From: Pelomonas caseinilytica
GTDB lineage: Bacteria > Pseudomonadota > Gammaproteobacteria > Burkholderiales > Burkholderiaceae_C
Reading direction: 5' to 3'
DNA length: 64,000 bases
NCBI RefSeq assembly: GCF_021353235.1
Contig: NZ_JAJTWT010000001.1
Location: forward strand, 496,001-560,000
In this document: positions 32,001 to 39,750 of the stretch, piece after piece
Numbering within the stretch: position 1 is the stretch's first letter
Layout of the letters: each line of letters opens with the position of its first letter
The notes under the pieces: generated by a model
What the model saw: the letters and a program-made list of their open reading frames with translations, nothing else
What the model was told of the DNA's origin: nothing
Databases searched by the model: none
Position numbers and translations under genes: made by a program

Positions 32001-32228
32001 GACCTGGTCGGCCATCTGCTGGGCCGTGGCCCCGGGCCAGAAGGCCTGGATGACCATGGCGCGGAAGGTGAAGGGCGGGTCCTCGTCCTGGCCGAGCTGG
32101 AAGTAGGCGGCGAAGCCCATCAGCATCAGCACCACCATCAGGTAGCGCGTCAGCGCGGGATGCTCCAGCGCCCAGCGCGAGACGTTGAATCCGCCGACTT
32201 GGGCGTGCTTGGTGATTGGTGAAGTCAT
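29052..32228 (-). CDS. RND-family efflux transporter, inner membrane permease
   Basis: A 1058-residue inner membrane H+-antiporter of the AcrB/MexB superfamily. The N-terminus FNVSRWALEHPALTRYLMVVL is the first transmembrane helix; large periplasmic loops follow TM1 and TM7, and TM4 carries the proton-relay pair in IALGLLVDDAIIAVEMM. The sequence near the N-terminus (QDEDPPFTFRAMVIQAFWPG) is typical of the group close to YegN/MdtB-like or heavy-metal/drug pumps paired with a lipoprotein adaptor. The start 32228 is chosen because TM1 begins soon after; longer frames run into the adaptor gene. It follows the adaptor by 13 bp. No outer-membrane TolC-type gene is adjacent. Drug specificity cannot be inferred. 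Confidence 0.93.
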   Translation of the reverse strand: MTSPITKHAQVGGFNVSRWALEHPALTRYLMVVLMLMGFAAYFQLGQDEDPPFTFRAMVIQAFWPGATAQQMADQVTDKIEKTLQEVNHADKIRSYTKPGESVTVFQVKENTPPKDVNDLWYQVRKKVGDMRGNLPQGVLGPFFNDEYGDVYGSIYALSADGFSREELREHADRVRQALLQVKDVAKVEIFGVQPEKLFIEVSQKRLAQLGLDFGQVINQIGAQNAVEGAGVLNAGSANFQVRVQGQFTSAQALADVPIRAVNPQTGVASQMRLGDIATIKRDYVDPPTTMVRHQGKEVLALGVSMAKGGDIIAMGKALGVATKAIERDLPAGIHLEQIQDQPKAVATSVGEFVHVLIEAVVIVLAVSFISLGLHTRPLRIDVWPGLVVAITIPLVLAITFVTMFYWGVGLHKISLGSLIIALGLLVDDAIIAVEMMVRKLEEGYDKMHAATFAYDVTAMPMLTGTLITAVGFLPIGLAQSTVGEYTFAIFAVTAASLVISWCVSVYFVPYLGALLLKSKHAADGEVHEIFDTPFYNRFRALVRWCVENRWKTLAITLLVFVLGLLGMGRVQQQFFPDSSRPELMVDLWLPEGSTIQETEALAKRFEARMLKEPGVATVTSWVGSGVPRFYLPLDQIFPQANVTQSILLPKDLGAREELRKRLPAVLAEEFPEARGRVKLLPNGPPVSYPVQFRVAGVDPKVVREWADKAKDILRANPNMRGVNDNWNENVKILRLTVDQDKARALGVTSQALAQASRTLLSGTVIGQYREADKLIDIVLRQPLEERAVITDFGNANLPTTSGRTIPMAQVAKVQFDWEPGVMWREGRNYAVTVQGDVVEGLQGATVTQQVWPKLDELQKQMPTGYRIEIAGAVEESSKGQNSIFVGMPVMLFITFTLLMLQLQSFSRSLLAFLTGFLGIAGVAAALLVLGRPFGFVAMLGVIALNGMIIRNSVILIDQIEQDRARGVPDWSAIVESAVRRFRPIVLTAAAAVLAMIPLSRSVFWGPMAVAIMGGLIVATVLTLLALPAMYAAWFRVQRPEEHSRMLSRLPEESGEPT

Positions 32229-32241
32229 GCGCGGCCCCGGC

Positions 32242-33378
32242 TCAGCGAGAGGCTGCGGGAGCGGGAGGGGCGGCATCCGCGGGGGTCCGCGGCGGCACGT
32301 AGCGCTTGACCTTCTGGCCCGGATTGAGCACGTGCACCCCGGCAACCACCACCTCCTGCCCCGGCGCCAGGCCGCCGCCGACGACGACCTCGTTGCCCTC
32401 GGCGCCCGCCACCTGCACCGCCACGGGCTTGACCGTCATCGACGGCCCGTCCAGCACCCAGACCGAGGTCTTGCCGCCTTGCTGCAGGACGGCCGCCAGC
32501 GGCAGCTTGATGACGCCCGGTTGCTGCGGCAGGTCCAGCACCACGGTGGCGGACTGGCCGAGCTTGACGTCCAGCTTGCCGGCGTCAGCCTTGATCAGGA
32601 AGGTCCGCGTGACGGGGTCGGCCGCGGCGGCCACCTCGCGCAGGGTCAATGGGTAGGTCTTGTCGCTGGCCCACAGCCTCACCTTGAGGGCGCCGGGCTG
32701 GCTGGCCGCCGCCTTCACGCGCGAAATCTGGTCTTCAGGCACCGAGAAGACGATGTCGCGGGGGCCGTCGAGGGCGACGCGCACCACCGGCGTACCGGCC
32801 GCCAGCACCTGGCCCGGCTCCGCGTCGATGCCGGTGACGACGCCGGGGCCGTCCGCCACCAGCTGGGCATAGGCCGCCTGGTTGCCCTGCACGTCGGCCT
32901 GGGCGCGCGCCTGCTCCAACTGGGCCTGCGCCGCCTTGAAGGCGGAATCGCGCCGCTCCAGCTCGGCCGCGCTGATGAAGCCCTGGCGCTGCAGGTCGAC
33001 GAAGCGCTTGTAGTCGGCGCCAGCCTGGTCTCGGTTGGTGCGCGCCGCCATCACGGCGGCACTGGCTGCGGCCTCGGCCAGCTTCAGGTCCTGGGCGTCG
33101 ATGCGCGCCAGCACCTGGCCGGCCTTGACCGTGTCGCCGAGGTTGACCGCGCGGCTGAGCAGCTTGCCGCTGACGCGAAATGACAGCCGCGATTCGATGC
33201 GCGGCTTCACCTCGGCCGCGTACTCGTGGCTGGAGCTCGCCGAGCTGGCACTGAGGACCAGGGTCCGCACCGCCCGCTCGGCTTCGGGCGCCGGCGCCTG
33301 TTTGCTGCACCCCGACACCAGAGCCGAAAGCAGGGCCGCCAGCAGCAGGGACGACGCAAGACGCGGAAGATGGGGCAT
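32242..33378 (-). CDS. RND efflux periplasmic adaptor lipoprotein (MFP)
   Basis: A 378-residue membrane fusion protein that bridges the permease and an outer membrane channel. The signal peptide ends in a lipobox LVSGC (C23), so it is a lipoprotein. A barrel-sandwich (lipoyl-like) half is visible at ESRLSFRVSGKLLSRAVNLGDTVKAGQVLARID, a coiled-coil hairpin follows to about residue 190, the second lipoyl half is at GVVTGIDAEPGQVLAAG, and the C-terminal part is the beta-barrel and membrane-proximal domains. Start 33378 has GAGG upstream; the frame stays open to 33465 but that region is the promoter. First gene of the efflux operon. Confidence 0.92.
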   Translation of the reverse strand: MPHLPRLASSLLLAALLSALVSGCSKQAPAPEAERAVRTLVLSASSASSSHEYAAEVKPRIESRLSFRVSGKLLSRAVNLGDTVKAGQVLARIDAQDLKLAEAAASAAVMAARTNRDQAGADYKRFVDLQRQGFISAAELERRDSAFKAAQAQLEQARAQADVQGNQAAYAQLVADGPGVVTGIDAEPGQVLAAGTPVVRVALDGPRDIVFSVPEDQISRVKAAASQPGALKVRLWASDKTYPLTLREVAAAADPVTRTFLIKADAGKLDVKLGQSATVVLDLPQQPGVIKLPLAAVLQQGGKTSVWVLDGPSMTVKPVAVQVAGAEGNEVVVGGGLAPGQEVVVAGVHVLNPGQKVKRYVPPRTPADAAPPAPAASR

Positions 33379-33415
33379 GCAGACCTCGGCAGGGATGGAC
33401 GGCCGGCTCGAAAAT

Positions 33416-33437
33416 TTAATGACCGGCGGGTCAGTAA
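33416..33437. promoter_or_regulatory. Dyad operator of the RND operon (TetR-type)
   Basis: TGACC-GGCG-GGTCA at 33420-33433 is a perfect 5-bp dyad, extended outward to TTAnTGACC...GGTCAnTAA over 22 bp. It overlaps the last bases of the -10 box of the efflux promoter, the classic position for a repressor. Symmetry and spacing are those of TetR-family sites, but no TetR gene is in the window, so the regulator must lie elsewhere. Confidence 0.65.
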
Positions 33438-33465
33438 TGTATTCAGACCCCGTGACAACTGTCAA
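33436..33465 (-). promoter_or_regulatory. Sigma-70 promoter of the RND operon
   Basis: On the minus strand a consensus -35 TTGACA (33460-33465) and -10 TACATT (33436-33441) are spaced by 18 bp, leading to the adaptor start at 33378. The dyad operator lies directly downstream. Confidence 0.65.
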
Positions 33466-33512
33466 ACCTCACTGACACTTCGGACCTTCCCGCGCCGACT
33501 TGAGGACGCAGC

Positions 33513-34337
33513 TTGAGCGTCGACCACTACGAGAACTTTCCCGTCGCCTCCTGGCTCTGCCCGCCGCGCCTGCGGCCGGCCGTCGTGGCCCTCTACCACT
33601 TCGCCCGCACGGCGGACGACCTGGCCGACGAAGGCGACCTGGCGACGCCTCAGCGCGTGCAGGCGCTGCGGGACTACCGCGCCGACCTCGACGCCGTCGT
33701 CGCCGGCCGGCAGCCGTCGCCACGCTGGCCCCAGGTCTTCGCGCCGCTGGCACGTGAGATGCACCGCCTGCAGCCGGCCTTGCTGCATGACCTGCTCGAC
33801 GCCTTCGAGCAGGACCTGACGCCGCCGCGCTACCGCGACCGCGGCCACCTGCTCGACTACTGCCGCCGTTCCGCCAACCCCGTCGGGCGCCTGCTCCTGG
33901 GGCTGTACGGCGTGAGCGACGCCGTCTCGCTGCGCCGTTCGGACGCCATCTGCTCCAGCCTTCAGCTCATCAACTTCTGGCAGGACTTCAGCCGCGACGG
34001 CCCCCGTGGGCGGCTCTACGTGCCCGAGGCCGACCTGGAGCGCTTCGGCGTCAGCGCCGAAGACGTGCTCGCCTGCCGCGACGGGCCGGCCGCACGGGCA
34101 TTGGTGCGCGACCTCTGCGACTGGGCCGGCGCGCTGATGCGGGAAGGCGCACCGCTCGCCCTCACGCTGGCCGGCCGCGCGGGCTGGGAGCTGCGCCTGG
34201 TCGTGCAAGGCGGCCTGGCCATCCTCGACAAGATCGCCACCCGCGGCCACGACAGTTTCATCCACCGCCCAGCCCTGGGAATGGCCGACGCGCCCCGCCT
34301 GGCCTGGCGCGCCCTCACAATGCGGGCCGCACCATGA
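33513..34337 (+). CDS. hpnC: HpnC, hydroxysqualene synthase-type enzyme
   Basis: A 274-residue squalene/phytoene synthase-like enzyme. In the bacterial three-step route HpnD makes presqualene diphosphate from farnesyl diphosphate, HpnC converts it to hydroxysqualene, and HpnE reduces that to squalene. The N-terminus SVDHYENFPVASWLCP and the first Asp-rich motif ARTADDLADE (D35, D36, D39) are typical; the second is NFWQDFSRD. The start is TTG at 33513 with GAGGA eight bases upstream; no ATG fits the conserved N-terminus. First of three overlapping genes. Divergent from the RND operon, 134 bp away. Confidence 0.92.
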   Translation: MSVDHYENFPVASWLCPPRLRPAVVALYHFARTADDLADEGDLATPQRVQALRDYRADLDAVVAGRQPSPRWPQVFAPLAREMHRLQPALLHDLLDAFEQDLTPPRYRDRGHLLDYCRRSANPVGRLLLGLYGVSDAVSLRRSDAICSSLQLINFWQDFSRDGPRGRLYVPEADLERFGVSAEDVLACRDGPAARALVRDLCDWAGALMREGAPLALTLAGRAGWELRLVVQGGLAILDKIATRGHDSFIHRPALGMADAPRLAWRALTMRAAP

Positions 34338-35182
34338 GCCCCGAGCAATACGTCCAGGACAAAGCCGCCGGCAGCGGCTCGAGCTTCTACTACGCCTTTC
34401 TCTTCCTGCCACCGCCGCGGCGGGCCGCGATCACGGCCTTCTACGCCTTCTGTCGGGAGGTGGACGACGTCGTCGACGAGACGCAGGACGCCGGCGTCGC
34501 CGCCACCAAGCTGGCCTGGTGGCGCAAGGAGGCCGCCAGCGCCTTCGCCGGCCAGCCCAGCCATCCGGTGATGAAGGCCCTGATGCCCCACGTGGCCGCC
34601 TACGACATCCGCCGGGAGCACCTCGACGCCGTCATCGAGGGCTGCGAGATGGACCTGCAGCAGACCCGCTACCTCGACTTCCCCGGCCTGCAGCGTTATT
34701 GCCATCTGGTCGCGGGCGTCGTGGGCGAGGTGGCCAGCAGCATCTTCGGCCGCACGCAGCCACAGACGGTGGACTACGCCCACAAGCTCGGCCTGGCGAT
34801 GCAGCTGACCAACATCATCCGCGACGTCGGCGACGACGCCCGGCGCGGGCGCATCTACCTGCCGGTGAACGAGCTGCAGCAGTTCGGCGTCAAGGCCAGC
34901 GAGATCCTGCTGCGCAGCAAACCCTGGGGCTATTCGGACCGCTTCACGGCGCTGATGAAGTTCCAGGCCGAACGCGCCCACCGCCTCTACGACGAGGCCC
35001 TGGCCCAGCTGCCCGAGGCGGACCGTGCGGCGCAAAAGCCGGGGCTGATGATGGCCAACATCTACCGCGCCTTGCTGGTGGAGATCGAGCGCGAAGGCTT
35101 CCAGGTCCTGCACCAGCGCATCGCGCTGACGCCGCTGCGCAAGCTGTGGATCGCCATGCGCACCAACTGGCGCGGCCGGTGA
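34334..35182 (+). CDS. hpnD: HpnD, presqualene diphosphate synthase
   Basis: A 282-residue prenyl-coupling enzyme that condenses two farnesyl diphosphates. The Asp-rich motifs are FCREVDDVVDE (D44, D45, D48) and NIIRDVGDDARRGRIYLP, with the family N-terminus SPEQYVQDKAAGSGSSFYY. Its ATG overlaps the hpnC stop by four bases (ATGA), giving translational coupling. Product feeds HpnC and then HpnE, for hopanoids or other triterpenoids; no squalene-hopene cyclase is in this window. Confidence 0.94.
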   Translation: MSPEQYVQDKAAGSGSSFYYAFLFLPPPRRAAITAFYAFCREVDDVVDETQDAGVAATKLAWWRKEAASAFAGQPSHPVMKALMPHVAAYDIRREHLDAVIEGCEMDLQQTRYLDFPGLQRYCHLVAGVVGEVASSIFGRTQPQTVDYAHKLGLAMQLTNIIRDVGDDARRGRIYLPVNELQQFGVKASEILLRSKPWGYSDRFTALMKFQAERAHRLYDEALAQLPEADRAAQKPGLMMANIYRALLVEIEREGFQVLHQRIALTPLRKLWIAMRTNWRGR

Positions 35183-36486
35183 AGGCGGCCATCGTCGGCG
35201 GCGGCTGGGCCGGCATCGCGGCGGCCGTCAGCCTGGCCGATGCGGGTCACGACATTACCGTCTTCGAGATGGCGCCGCAGGCCGGCGGCCGGGCCCGCAG
35301 CGTCGCCGGCGACCCCGACTACGACAACGGCCAGCACATCCTCATCGGCGCCTACCGCGACAGCCTGGCGCTGATGCGGCGCCTCGACGTGAGTCCCGAG
35401 GCCGTGCTCGAGCGGCTGCCCCTGGCCCTGCCCTACCCCGGCGAGGCGGGGCTGCGCCTGCCGCCGGGGCCGCCCCTGGTGGCCTTCACGCGCGGCGTGC
35501 TGGCGCATCGGGGCTGGCCCCTGGCCGCGCGCTTGCGCCTGCTGGCCGCGGCCGGCGGCTGGCTGGCGCGCGGCTTCCGCTGCGACGCGTCGCTGAGCGT
35601 CGCCCAGCTCTGCGCCGGCCTGCCCGCGGCGGTGAAGCGCGACCTCGTCGAGCCCCTGTGCGTGGCTGCCCTGAACACGCCGGCGCCGCAGGCCAGCGCC
35701 CAGGTCTTCCTGCGCGTGCTGAAAGACGCCCTCTTCAGCGGGCCCGGCAGCGCCGACCTGCTGCTGCCACGCCGCCCGCTGTCCGAGCTGCTCGCCCGCC
35801 CCGCCGCGGCCTGGCTGGGCGAACGGCTGCGCACCGGCCGGCGCGTCCAGTGCATCGAGCCGGGTTGGCGCGTGGACGGCGAGCCCTTCGATGCCGTGGT
35901 GCTCGCCTGCACCAGCGTCGAGGCCGCGAGGTTGACGGCCGGCATCGCGCCCGGCTGGGCGGCGCTGGCCCGGGCCCTCGCCTTCCAGCCCATCGTCACG
36001 GTCTACCTGCACAGCCCCGGCAGCGCCCTGCCCCAGCCCATGCTCGCCCTCCGCGAGGGGCCGGATTCGCCCGCACAGTTCGTCTTCGACCATGGCGCCC
36101 TCGGCGGCGCGCCGGGGCGCTTCGCCTTCGTGGTCAGCGGTGCTGCCCCCTGGGTCGAACGCGGCGACTGCGCGCAGGCCGTGCTGGCCCAGGCGCGGCG
36201 CGAGCTGGCGTGGGCCACGCCGCCCGTCATCGAGCGGATGCTGACGGAAAAGCGCGCGACCTTCGCCTGCACGCCCGGGCTGGTCCGCCCGCCGGGCCGC
36301 ATCGCGCCGGGCCTGTGGGCGGCCGGCGACTATGTCGAAGGGCCCTACCCCGCCACGCTCGAAGGCGCCGTCCGCGCCGGCCTCGCGGCCGCTCAGGGCG
36401 TGGGCGGCGGGAGCGGGGCGAAAGGCGCCGCAAGCGGCTCGCCCACGAACACGCCCTGCGCCGGCCAGGCGACGCTGTGCCAGTAA
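35179..36486 (+). CDS. hpnE: HpnE, hydroxysqualene dehydroxylase
   Basis: A 435-residue FAD-dependent amine-oxidase-fold enzyme that turns hydroxysqualene into squalene. The dinucleotide-binding motif IVGGGWAGIAAAV is at residues 5-17 and the C-terminal FAD-contacting GLWAAGDYVEGPYPATLEGAVRAG is present. The start is GTG, overlapping the hpnD stop (GTGA), as expected for a coupled operon. The conserved part ends near RAGLAAAQ; about 27 further residues, Gly/Ser/Thr-rich and ending ATLCQ, are translated from sequence that on the other strand encodes the end of a TIGR03790 protein. The two stop codons overlap by 94 bp. Confidence 0.9.
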   Translation: MKAAIVGGGWAGIAAAVSLADAGHDITVFEMAPQAGGRARSVAGDPDYDNGQHILIGAYRDSLALMRRLDVSPEAVLERLPLALPYPGEAGLRLPPGPPLVAFTRGVLAHRGWPLAARLRLLAAAGGWLARGFRCDASLSVAQLCAGLPAAVKRDLVEPLCVAALNTPAPQASAQVFLRVLKDALFSGPGSADLLLPRRPLSELLARPAAAWLGERLRTGRRVQCIEPGWRVDGEPFDAVVLACTSVEAARLTAGIAPGWAALARALAFQPIVTVYLHSPGSALPQPMLALREGPDSPAQFVFDHGALGGAPGRFAFVVSGAAPWVERGDCAQAVLAQARRELAWATPPVIERMLTEKRATFACTPGLVRPPGRIAPGLWAAGDYVEGPYPATLEGAVRAGLAAAQGVGGGSGAKGAASGSPTNTPCAGQATLCQ

Positions 36487-37517
36487 GCCTCCAGGGCGCT
36501 GACGCCCTGGGCATAGGCCTGGATCAGGGCCTGGGGATGCGGGAACTTCTGGAGGTGGTTGCAGGGCTCGCTGACCGAGCCATAACTCGCCGTCGCGCCG
36601 GCATCGATCCAGTCGAGGATGTTCATCTGTACGTCCGCCGGCGGTCTTTCGAGCTGGCCTCCGGCCGACGTCAGGTGGTCGGCCAGGGCGCCGGGCAGCC
36701 ATTCGCCGCCCAGCGGCCCCGGCACGCGGGCCAGGCCGGTCTCGTACGCCAGGATGCGGCGCATCGGCGGCAGCGCGTCGCTGCGCACCCGGGCCACCTC
36801 CAGGCCGGCCACGCCTGGCACGGGGCCGGCCGGCGGGAACAGGCGTTCACGGACGTTGCGGTGCACGTCCGGCGTCGCGGCCAGATAGGCCATGGCCGGC
36901 TCGGCGCTGCCGGCAGCCAGCATGTGGTCGGAGGCGATCCCTCGCTCGATCATGGCCATCGCGGCCGGCACGGACCGCGCGGCCAGCTGCATGGCCGGCC
37001 TCAGGCCGATGACCAGCCAGGGCCGGGCACCGAAGTAGCTCGTGTAGGGGCTGACGCGAGTGGGCGCGCAGCTGTGCGCGCAGACGTCGGGCTGCAGGCC
37101 CTGGGCGAGTGCGCTGGTCAGCGAATTGCACTCCACGGCATAGGGCTGAACCCAGGCCAGCGCCAGGCCGTTGACCGACTCGGGAAGGCGGCTGCGAACG
37201 GCCTGGTCGAGGGCCGTGAACTCGTCGCGGCTCAGGCTGGCGCGCAGGGGCAGTTGCACGCGCAGGATGTTGGCCTCCGGGATGCCGCGGCGCCGCGCGT
37301 AGTACTCGCCGATGGTGACCGAATAGGGATCGGCCGTGTTGATGACCAGGCCCAGCTCATCGGCCGTGATCCGCCCATAGAGACGCGGCATGCGGCTCCA
37401 CCGGGCCTCCGGCTGGGCAGGCGCCGAGGCCGGTCCGGCCGCCTGGGCGCCACCCGCCGCCACGGCCAGCAGCAGCGCCGCCAGGGCTTGCCATCTGCTG
37501 AACCTAGCTTTCGCCAT
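36393..37517 (-). CDS. TIGR03790-family exported protein
   Basis: A 374-residue protein of a family of unknown function (TIGR03790), with a signal peptide (residues 1-25, QALAALLLAVAAGGAQA). Typical features are LGLVINTADPYSVTIGEYYARRRGIPEANILR near the mature N-terminus, a TSALAQGLQPDVC segment, and YGSVSEPCNHLQKFPHPQALI near the C-terminus. The family is often found near genes for hopanoid or surface metabolism, though I do not claim a function. The ATG at 37517 gives a proper signal peptide; longer frames reach into the iclR gene. Its 3' end overlaps hpnE by 94 bp. It is divergent from the IclR regulator with only 34 bp between start codons. Confidence 0.85.
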   Translation of the reverse strand: MAKARFSRWQALAALLLAVAAGGAQAAGPASAPAQPEARWSRMPRLYGRITADELGLVINTADPYSVTIGEYYARRRGIPEANILRVQLPLRASLSRDEFTALDQAVRSRLPESVNGLALAWVQPYAVECNSLTSALAQGLQPDVCAHSCAPTRVSPYTSYFGARPWLVIGLRPAMQLAARSVPAAMAMIERGIASDHMLAAGSAEPAMAYLAATPDVHRNVRERLFPPAGPVPGVAGLEVARVRSDALPPMRRILAYETGLARVPGPLGGEWLPGALADHLTSAGGQLERPPADVQMNILDWIDAGATASYGSVSEPCNHLQKFPHPQALIQAYAQGVSALEAYWHSVAWPAQGVFVGEPLAAPFAPLPPPTP

Positions 37518-37551
37518 ACAAAACACGGCCAATCTCCTCCACAATGACGGC

Positions 37552-38322
37552 ATGAAATCCAAAGAGGCGCAGCAAACCCCGGCCATCCAGGTCCTGGAGC
37601 GGATGTTCGCCCTGCTGGACGTGCTGGCCAGCCACCAGGACCCGGTCTCGCTGAAGGCCCTGTCCGAGGCGACGGGCCTGCACCCCTCGACGGCGCACCG
37701 GATTCTCAACGACCTGACCCTGGGCCGATTCGTCGACCGGCCCGAGGCGGGCAGCTACCGGCTGGGCATGCGCATGCTGGAGCTGGGCAACCTCGTCAAG
37801 GCACGGCTGGACGTGCGCGACGCCGCCCTGCCGGCCATGCGCGAACTGCACAAGTTCACGCATCAACCGGTCAACCTCTCCGTGCGCCAGGGCGACGAGA
37901 TCGTCTACATCGAGCGCACCTACTCGGAACGCTCCGGCATGCAGGTCGTGCGCGCCGTGGGTGGCCGCGCGCCGCTGCACCTGACCTCGGTCGGCAAGCT
38001 CTTCCTGGCCGGCGACGACAGCTCGCGGGTGCGCGCCTACGCCACCCGCACCGGCCTGGGCGGCCACACCCGCAACAGCCTGACCGACCTCGGCGCACTG
38101 GAGCGCGAGTTGGCGACGGTGAGGCAGCGCGGCATCGCGCGGGACGACGAGGAGCTGGAACTCGGCGTGCGCTGCATGGCCGCCGGCATCTACGACGACC
38201 AGGCCAAGCTGATCGCCGGCCTGTCCATCTCCGCGCCGGCCGACCGGCTGGAGGAGAGCTGGGTGATCAGACTGAAGGAGACGGCCGCCCAGATCTCGGC
38301 GGCCCTGGGCCACCGGACTTGA
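37552..38322 (+). CDS. IclR-family transcriptional regulator
   Basis: A 256-residue regulator with the winged-helix HTH at about residues 10-70 (LLDVLASHQDPVSLKALSEATGLHPSTAHRILNDL) and a C-terminal effector-binding domain (VNLSVRQGDEIVYIER...LHLTSVGKLFLA...GIYDDQAKLIAGLSISAPADRLEE). IclR members control degradation of small aromatics, glyoxylate or similar acids. The ligand is not evident, and the neighbour is the divergent TIGR03790 gene; with a 34-bp gap its promoter must lie partly inside that gene. The ATG at 37552 gives the normal N-terminus. Confidence 0.9.
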   Translation: MKSKEAQQTPAIQVLERMFALLDVLASHQDPVSLKALSEATGLHPSTAHRILNDLTLGRFVDRPEAGSYRLGMRMLELGNLVKARLDVRDAALPAMRELHKFTHQPVNLSVRQGDEIVYIERTYSERSGMQVVRAVGGRAPLHLTSVGKLFLAGDDSSRVRAYATRTGLGGHTRNSLTDLGALERELATVRQRGIARDDEELELGVRCMAAGIYDDQAKLIAGLSISAPADRLEESWVIRLKETAAQISAALGHRT

Positions 38323-38338
38323 CGGGTCATTCCAAAAA

Positions 38339-38366
38339 GCAAAACGGCGCCTCGGCGCCGTTTTGC
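38339..38366. terminator. Bidirectional terminator between iclR and the endopeptidase gene
   Basis: Perfect 13-bp arms GCAAAACGGCGCC (38339-38351) and GGCGCCGTTTTGC (38354-38366) with a 2-nt nominal loop. The stem ends are A/T-rich on both sides, so it can work for the convergent genes on either strand. Confidence 0.8.
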
Positions 38367-38384
38367 ATGGGAAGGGAGTTGACC

Positions 38385-39350
38385 TCAGAGCTTGCTGGAC
38401 GCCGTGGCGGCCGGCTCGCCGGGCAGCGTCGCCAGCCACTTGCGCATGCGCTCGGCATCGGCGATCCGCGAGGCCTTGCCGCTCGAATCGAGGAACACCA
38501 TGATGAGCTGGCGCCCGGCCATGCGGGCCTGCATGACCAGGCATTTGCCGGCCTCGTTGATGAAGCCGGTCTTCTGCAGGCCGATGTCCCACAGCGGGCT
38601 GGACAGCAGGCCGTTGGTGGAGCGGAACTGCACCATGCGCTTGCCCAGGGCCACGCGGGCCTCGCGGGAGGTGGACAGGTCGCGCAGCAGCGGGATCTGG
38701 CTGGTGACGTTGACGAGGGCGGCCAGGTCCTTGGCGCTGCTCTGGTTGCGACTGGACAGGCCGGTGGGTTCGACGTAGTGGGTGTCGGCCATGCCGAGGG
38801 CCTGGGCCTTGGCATTCATGGCCGCGACGAAGGCCGTCAGGCCGCCCGGGTAGTTGCGGCCCAGTGCATGCGCGGCGCGGTTCTCGCTCGACATCAGCGC
38901 CAGGTGCAGCATTTCGCCGCGGGTCAGCGTGGTGCCGACGGCCAGGCGCGAATGGGTGAACTTCTCGGTGTCGACGTCCTCGTCGGTCACGGTGATCTTC
39001 TCGTCGAGGGACAGGCCGGCCTCGACGACGACCAGGGCCGTCATCAGCTTGGTGATGGAGGCGATGGGCAGCACGGCCTGGGGGTTCTTGGAGAAGAGCA
39101 CCTCGTTGGTGTCTTGGTCGAGCACGTAGGCGACGCTGGACTTCAGCGAGAGCGGATCGTCCACCTCGTGCAGGCCGGCCACCTGGCCGAAGGTCGCCAC
39201 GGGCGGCACGGCCGCGACCGTCTTGCGCAGCACGACGGACTTGACCTTGCGGGTCGGTACGGGTTTGGACTTGTTGGCGGCGGCGCAGGCCGCATCGGGC
39301 AGGCCGGCCAACAGGCTGAGACTCAGGAAAGCGGCGGCAAAAGTCTTCAA
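38385..39350 (-). CDS. pbpG: D-alanyl-D-alanine endopeptidase (PBP7-like, peptidase S11)
   Basis: A 321-residue low-molecular-weight penicillin-binding protein that cleaves D-Ala-meso-DAP cross-links in the periplasm. Signal peptide KTFAAAFLSLSLLAGLPDAACA; catalytic motifs SITK (S98, K101), SEN (155-157) and KTG (260-262). The start is a TTG at 39350 with GGGGAC just upstream. Another in-frame TTG at 39404 coincides with the -35 hexamer of the likely promoter, so it cannot be the usual start. It converges on iclR with a shared terminator. Confidence 0.9.
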   Translation of the reverse strand: MKTFAAAFLSLSLLAGLPDAACAAANKSKPVPTRKVKSVVLRKTVAAVPPVATFGQVAGLHEVDDPLSLKSSVAYVLDQDTNEVLFSKNPQAVLPIASITKLMTALVVVEAGLSLDEKITVTDEDVDTEKFTHSRLAVGTTLTRGEMLHLALMSSENRAAHALGRNYPGGLTAFVAAMNAKAQALGMADTHYVEPTGLSSRNQSSAKDLAALVNVTSQIPLLRDLSTSREARVALGKRMVQFRSTNGLLSSPLWDIGLQKTGFINEAGKCLVMQARMAGRQLIMVFLDSSGKASRIADAERMRKWLATLPGEPAATASSKL

Positions 39351-39375
39351 CGGTGTCCCCAAACAGCAGGGCGGC

Positions 39376-39404
39376 AGTGTAAGTGACGCCAAAAACACTG
39401 ACAA
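39376..39404 (-). promoter_or_regulatory. Sigma-70 promoter of pbpG
   Basis: On the minus strand, -35 TTGTCA (39399-39404) and -10 TACACT (39376-39381) have an ideal 17-bp spacer. Predicted initiation near 39369 leaves a short leader with GGGGAC (39355-39360) before the TTG start at 39350. Confidence 0.6.
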
Positions 39405-39750
39405 GATAAGAACTTAAGCGGGATACCTCAAGTGAACTCTTGCCCTTGTTCTAGGGAAGTCACCGTAGGTCCGCCGTCGGCTCCGGGTCGCTTCGCAGCT
39501 GGCTTCAAACGAACGCAAGTAGGCCTCGGCTGACACGGCGGCGGTATCAGGTCGGCCCCGCATGCCAAGAACGCCGGTCGACCGCCCCGCACGCTGCCCG
39601 CGGATGGCCACGACAGCGATTCTGCGGGCGCAGACCCGGGAGGCGGCCCCGAGCAGCGGGGCCTTTGCGCGCCAGATTGCACGCGGCGGCGTAACGGTCG
39701 GCCCAGGCGTGACACGGTTCACGGCCGTTACACCGGCCCGCGCGCCGGCA
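39405..39750. other. 346-bp stretch without a gene
   Basis: Convergent-free gap between the pbpG promoter and the end of the 513-residue leuA. I see no coding sequence: the frames present lack ribosome sites and domain patterns. Near the leuA end, GTAACGGTCG (39691-39700) and CGGCCGTTAC (39722-39731) form a 9-of-10 inverted repeat with a smaller stem inside it, perhaps the leuA transcript end; it lacks a T-run. Otherwise nothing recognisable. Confidence 0.4.

Noticed and set aside
39414-39722. 102-codon minus-strand frame upstream of pbpG
   Set aside because: No ribosome site, no recognisable motif, Arg/Pro/Ala-rich as expected for random GC-rich sequence.
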